From an uncultured Clostridia bacterium (lineage in GTDB: Bacteria > Bacillota > Clostridia > UBA1381), in the NCBI GenBank assembly GCA_904395315.1, contig CAJFNT010000010.1, positions 1-42,778 of the forward strand: a stretch of DNA of 42,778 nt, in the 5' to 3' direction. Each line of letters opens with the position of its first letter. The first letter of the stretch is position 1. The notes under the pieces are model-generated. The model made no database searches. It saw only the letters and a program-made list of their open reading frames with translations, and was not told the DNA's origin. The position numbers and the translations under genes were made by a program. Positions 41,132 through 42,778 of the stretch are shown one piece after another.

Positions 41132-41473
41132 ATGAAGGAGATCGAATTTATAATAAAACCTGAAAAAATGGAAAATCTTAAACGTATACTTGATAATTGC
41201 GGCGCGCACGGAGTTATAGTCACATATCTTAGCGGTTACGGACACCAGAGAGGCGTAAGACAGGTGTACACCCGCAATGAGCCCAGCGGCGGAACGCTGC
41301 TTCCGAAGCTGTCGTTTAGAACAGTTGTACCGGACGGAGCGGTGGAAGAGATAGTGGCTAAGGTCGTTGAGGAATTGAACACGGGCAGCTTTGGCGACGG
41401 AAAGATATTTATACGCAATATTGAAGATGTGGTTCAGATACGCACAGGCATGCGCGGAGAAGAAGCGCTGTAA
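41132..41473 (+). CDS. PII-family signal protein linked to an APC permease
   Basis: The 113-residue protein follows the GlnB pattern from the first residue: MKEIEFIIKPEKMENLKRIL, then VTYLSGYGHQRG, LLPKLSFRTVVPD, and GSFGDGKIFIRNIEDVVQIRTGMRGEEAL, covering the ATP/2-oxoglutarate-binding signatures. The T-loop (about residues 37-56) reads QVYTRNEPSGGT. The tyrosine at the position uridylylated in E. coli GlnB (Tyr51) is missing and the loop is one residue longer. The protein should therefore respond to metabolites directly rather than by that modification. Classical PII genes sit beside amtB; here the partner 14 bp upstream is an APC permease, suggesting direct gating of that carrier. Confidence 0.88.
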   Translation: MKEIEFIIKPEKMENLKRILDNCGAHGVIVTYLSGYGHQRGVRQVYTRNEPSGGTLLPKLSFRTVVPDGAVEEIVAKVVEELNTGSFGDGKIFIRNIEDVVQIRTGMRGEEAL

Positions 41474-41500
41474 CGAGCCGAAATAAAAGGAGTGGATAAA

Positions 41501-42292
41501 ATGGGAAAGCTTGAAGGAAAAACGGCAATAATAACAGGAGCGTCAAAAGGGATAGGAGCCGGTATAGCGAGAGTGTTCGCTAAGCACGGAGCAAGGCTCG
41601 TGCTTGCGGCGCGGGGTGAAGCAGTCATAAGCTTGGCGGAGGAGCTGAAAAATGAAGGCTATGAGGCTATAGGGGTAATGACGGATGTCCGAGACAGGAG
41701 CAGCGTGGACGAGCTTGTAAAAACGGCGGTAAAGACCTTCGGAGGCATAGACGTATTGGTGAACAATGCGGGCGTGTGCCGGCTGGGCGGGTTCCTTTCC
41801 TCAGAGGATGCAGACCGCGATTATCATATAGATATAAATATAAAGGGCGTATGGAACGTAACAAGAGCCGCCGTTCCGTATATGGCGAAGCGCGGATACG
41901 GAAGGATAGTGGTCATGAGCTCGGTAACGGGCGATATGGTAGCGGATCCGGGCGAGGCTGCATATGCAACGACAAAGGCTGCGCTGATCGGATTTACAAA
42001 AGCGATGGCGCGTGAGCTTGCCGGGTCCGGGATAACTGTCAACGCTATATGTCCCGGCTATGTTTTGACCCCGCTTGTCAAGGGTATGGCGGAGCAGTCC
42101 TGCCCGGAGGATCCGCAGAGCGTGATAGAAGGAATAGCATCGGCGATCCCCTTGGGACGACTCGCAAGACCGGAGGAAATAGGAGAGCTGGCAGCGTTTT
42201 TGGGAAGCGATGAGTCAAGCTATATAACCGGCGCTCAGGTGGTCATAGACGGCGGAAGCACTTTGCCGGAAACTTTTACAATGGGGATTTAA
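41501..42292 (+). CDS. ucpA: UcpA-like short-chain dehydrogenase/reductase
   Basis: The 263-residue protein has the SDR landmarks TGASKGIG (NAD(P) binding, about 13-20), NNAG, a catalytic serine in SSVTGDMVADPGEAAYATTK with Tyr and Lys following, and a C-terminal SSYITGAQVVIDGG. Its length and long identical runs (VCRLG, DINIKGVWNVT, SSVTGDMVADPGE, GGSTLPE) match my memory of E. coli UcpA, whose physiological substrate is unclear. The ATG at 41501 is used because the upstream GTG (41492) overlaps the AAAGGAG ribosome site. In this operon it may reduce or oxidise the aldehyde released by the PLP enzyme; that is inference. Confidence 0.9.
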   Translation: MGKLEGKTAIITGASKGIGAGIARVFAKHGARLVLAARGEAVISLAEELKNEGYEAIGVMTDVRDRSSVDELVKTAVKTFGGIDVLVNNAGVCRLGGFLSSEDADRDYHIDINIKGVWNVTRAAVPYMAKRGYGRIVVMSSVTGDMVADPGEAAYATTKAALIGFTKAMARELAGSGITVNAICPGYVLTPLVKGMAEQSCPEDPQSVIEGIASAIPLGRLARPEEIGELAAFLGSDESSYITGAQVVIDGGSTLPETFTMGI

Positions 42293-42331
42293 AAGGCTAT
42301 TTACACTATATTATAAAACTTCTCTTATCAA

Positions 42332-42391
42332 ACACAAAATGAGCAGTCGTATTTTACGGGCCGCGCTAAAAAGCGGCGGCTCATTTTGTGT
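42332..42391. terminator. Long two-tier hairpin after the operon
   Basis: ACACAAAATGAGC and GCTCATTTTGTGT are perfect 13-bp arms, with an inner CCGC/GCGG stem. It lies 40 bp after the SDR stop, between convergent genes. The A/T tracts are inside the stem rather than after it, so it may be a bidirectional terminator or a 3'-end stabiliser. Confidence 0.6.
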
Positions 42392-42400
42392 GCAAAAGCA

Positions 42401-42432
42401 AAACGGACCGCAGAAGCGGTCCGCTTGATTTT
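42401..42432. terminator. Terminator of gap (and back-up for the SDR operon)
   Basis: CGGACCGC, an AGAA loop and GCGGTCCG form an 8-bp perfect stem (42404-42423). The minus strand continues TTTTGC and the plus strand CTTGATTTTT, so it can work in both directions. Confidence 0.75.
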
Positions 42433-42447
42433 TGATTCTGTTAAAAA

Positions 42448-42778
42448 TTAACCAAGCTCTGAGAAGTACTTGATCGTTCTAACCATCTGCGATGTGTATG
42501 AGTTCTCGTTGTCATACCACGAAACTACCTGTACCTCGTAAAGACCGTCGCCGATCTCCATAACCATTGTCTGAGTAGCATCGAAGAGTGAACCATATCT
42601 CATACCAACGATATCTGATGAAACGATCTCGTCCTCGTTGTAACCGAATGACTCGTTTGCAGCAGCCTTCATAGCGGCATTGATGCCTTCTTTTGTAACA
42701 TTGTCGCCCTTAACAACAGCTGTAAGGATAGTTGTTGAACCTGTCGGAGTCGGAACTCTCTGAGCTGAACCGATGAGC
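42448..42778 (-). CDS. gap: Glyceraldehyde-3-phosphate dehydrogenase, C-terminal part
   Basis: The last 109 codons of a gene whose start lies beyond the window. The visible protein runs from [72 protein letters not shown] to [23 protein letters not shown], the standard C-terminal catalytic-domain end of phosphorylating GAPDH (WYDNE-x-SY-x-x-x-x-V). The nucleophilic cysteine and NAD domain are off the edge. Codon choice is strongly biased (GTT, ATC, ACA, CTT), consistent with a highly expressed glycolytic gene, although the neighbouring eno is not adjacent in an operon. Confidence 0.95.
   Translation of the reverse strand, partial: LIGSAQRVPTPTGSTTILTAVVKGDNVTKEGINAAMKAAANESFGYNEDEIVSSDIVGMRYGSLFDATQTMVMEIGDGLYEVQVVSWYDNENSYTSQMVRTIKYFSELG

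Overview
The window looks like a chromosomal stretch of a spore-forming, anaerobic Gram-positive member of the Clostridia. Four observations support this: a SleB cortex-lytic enzyme, an AbrB-type regulator with a C-terminal zinc-finger-like tail, a HydF [FeFe]-hydrogenase maturase, and many promoters with near-consensus sigma-A hexamers at exactly 17 bp spacing. Intracellular uronate and arabinose enzymes (KdgK, Eda, a rhamnogalacturonan-acetylesterase-like SGNH hydrolase and a GH51 arabinofuranosidase) suggest a plant-polysaccharide (pectin/arabinan) user, probably from a gut-like habitat. I cannot name the species. I saw no tRNA, rRNA, CRISPR array or transposase gene.

Layout. 1-4593 (-): the N-terminal 1531 codons of a secreted YD-repeat/Rhs protein, whose C-terminus lies outside the window. 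4863-5033 (+): a DUF1540 mini-protein. 5165-10078 (-): fbp, an SGNH esterase, eda and kdgK, a sugar-acid/gluconeogenesis block with an operator-like palindrome in front of eda. 10228-18127 (-): a six-gene envelope glycopolymer operon (GT4-CsaB fusion, MurJ-type flippase, O-antigen-ligase-like protein, GT4, two DUF4330 proteins) running from one promoter to one strong terminator. 18467-23225 (+): aroC, an ECF sigma/zinc anti-sigma pair, holB and an abrB-like gene. 23268-26536 (-): a U32 (TrhP-like) protein, a Gly/Ser/Tyr/Phe low-complexity protein and hydF. 26686-30678 (-): a surface locus with a large secreted protein, a 65-aa peptide and a copper-amine-oxidase-N/cohesin protein. 30997-34190 (-): a nicotinamidase-like hydrolase, GH51, DUF6171, sleB and a 37-aa membrane peptide. 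34463-35734 (+): enolase, followed by a 163-bp palindromic MITE-like element. 35997-42292 (+): an AraC-type regulator with a degenerate receiver, then a five-gene operon (class-III PLP enzyme, APH-fold kinase, APC permease, PII protein, UcpA-like SDR). 42448-42778 (-): the C-terminal part of GAPDH.

How the parts work together. The glycopolymer operon encodes most of a make-flip-polymerise-pyruvylate route for a cell-wall polymer, of the kind that can anchor surface proteins. The operon at 37275-42292 looks like an uptake and catabolic system for an amine or amino alcohol. A kinase next to a class-III PLP enzyme resembles known kinase/phospho-lyase pairs. The PII protein beside an APC permease, instead of an ammonium channel, suggests nitrogen-status gating of uptake. 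I consider this operon, the [G/S]Y-rich protein, the small peptides and the palindromic element the most promising novelties. All functional links are inferred from sequence alone.
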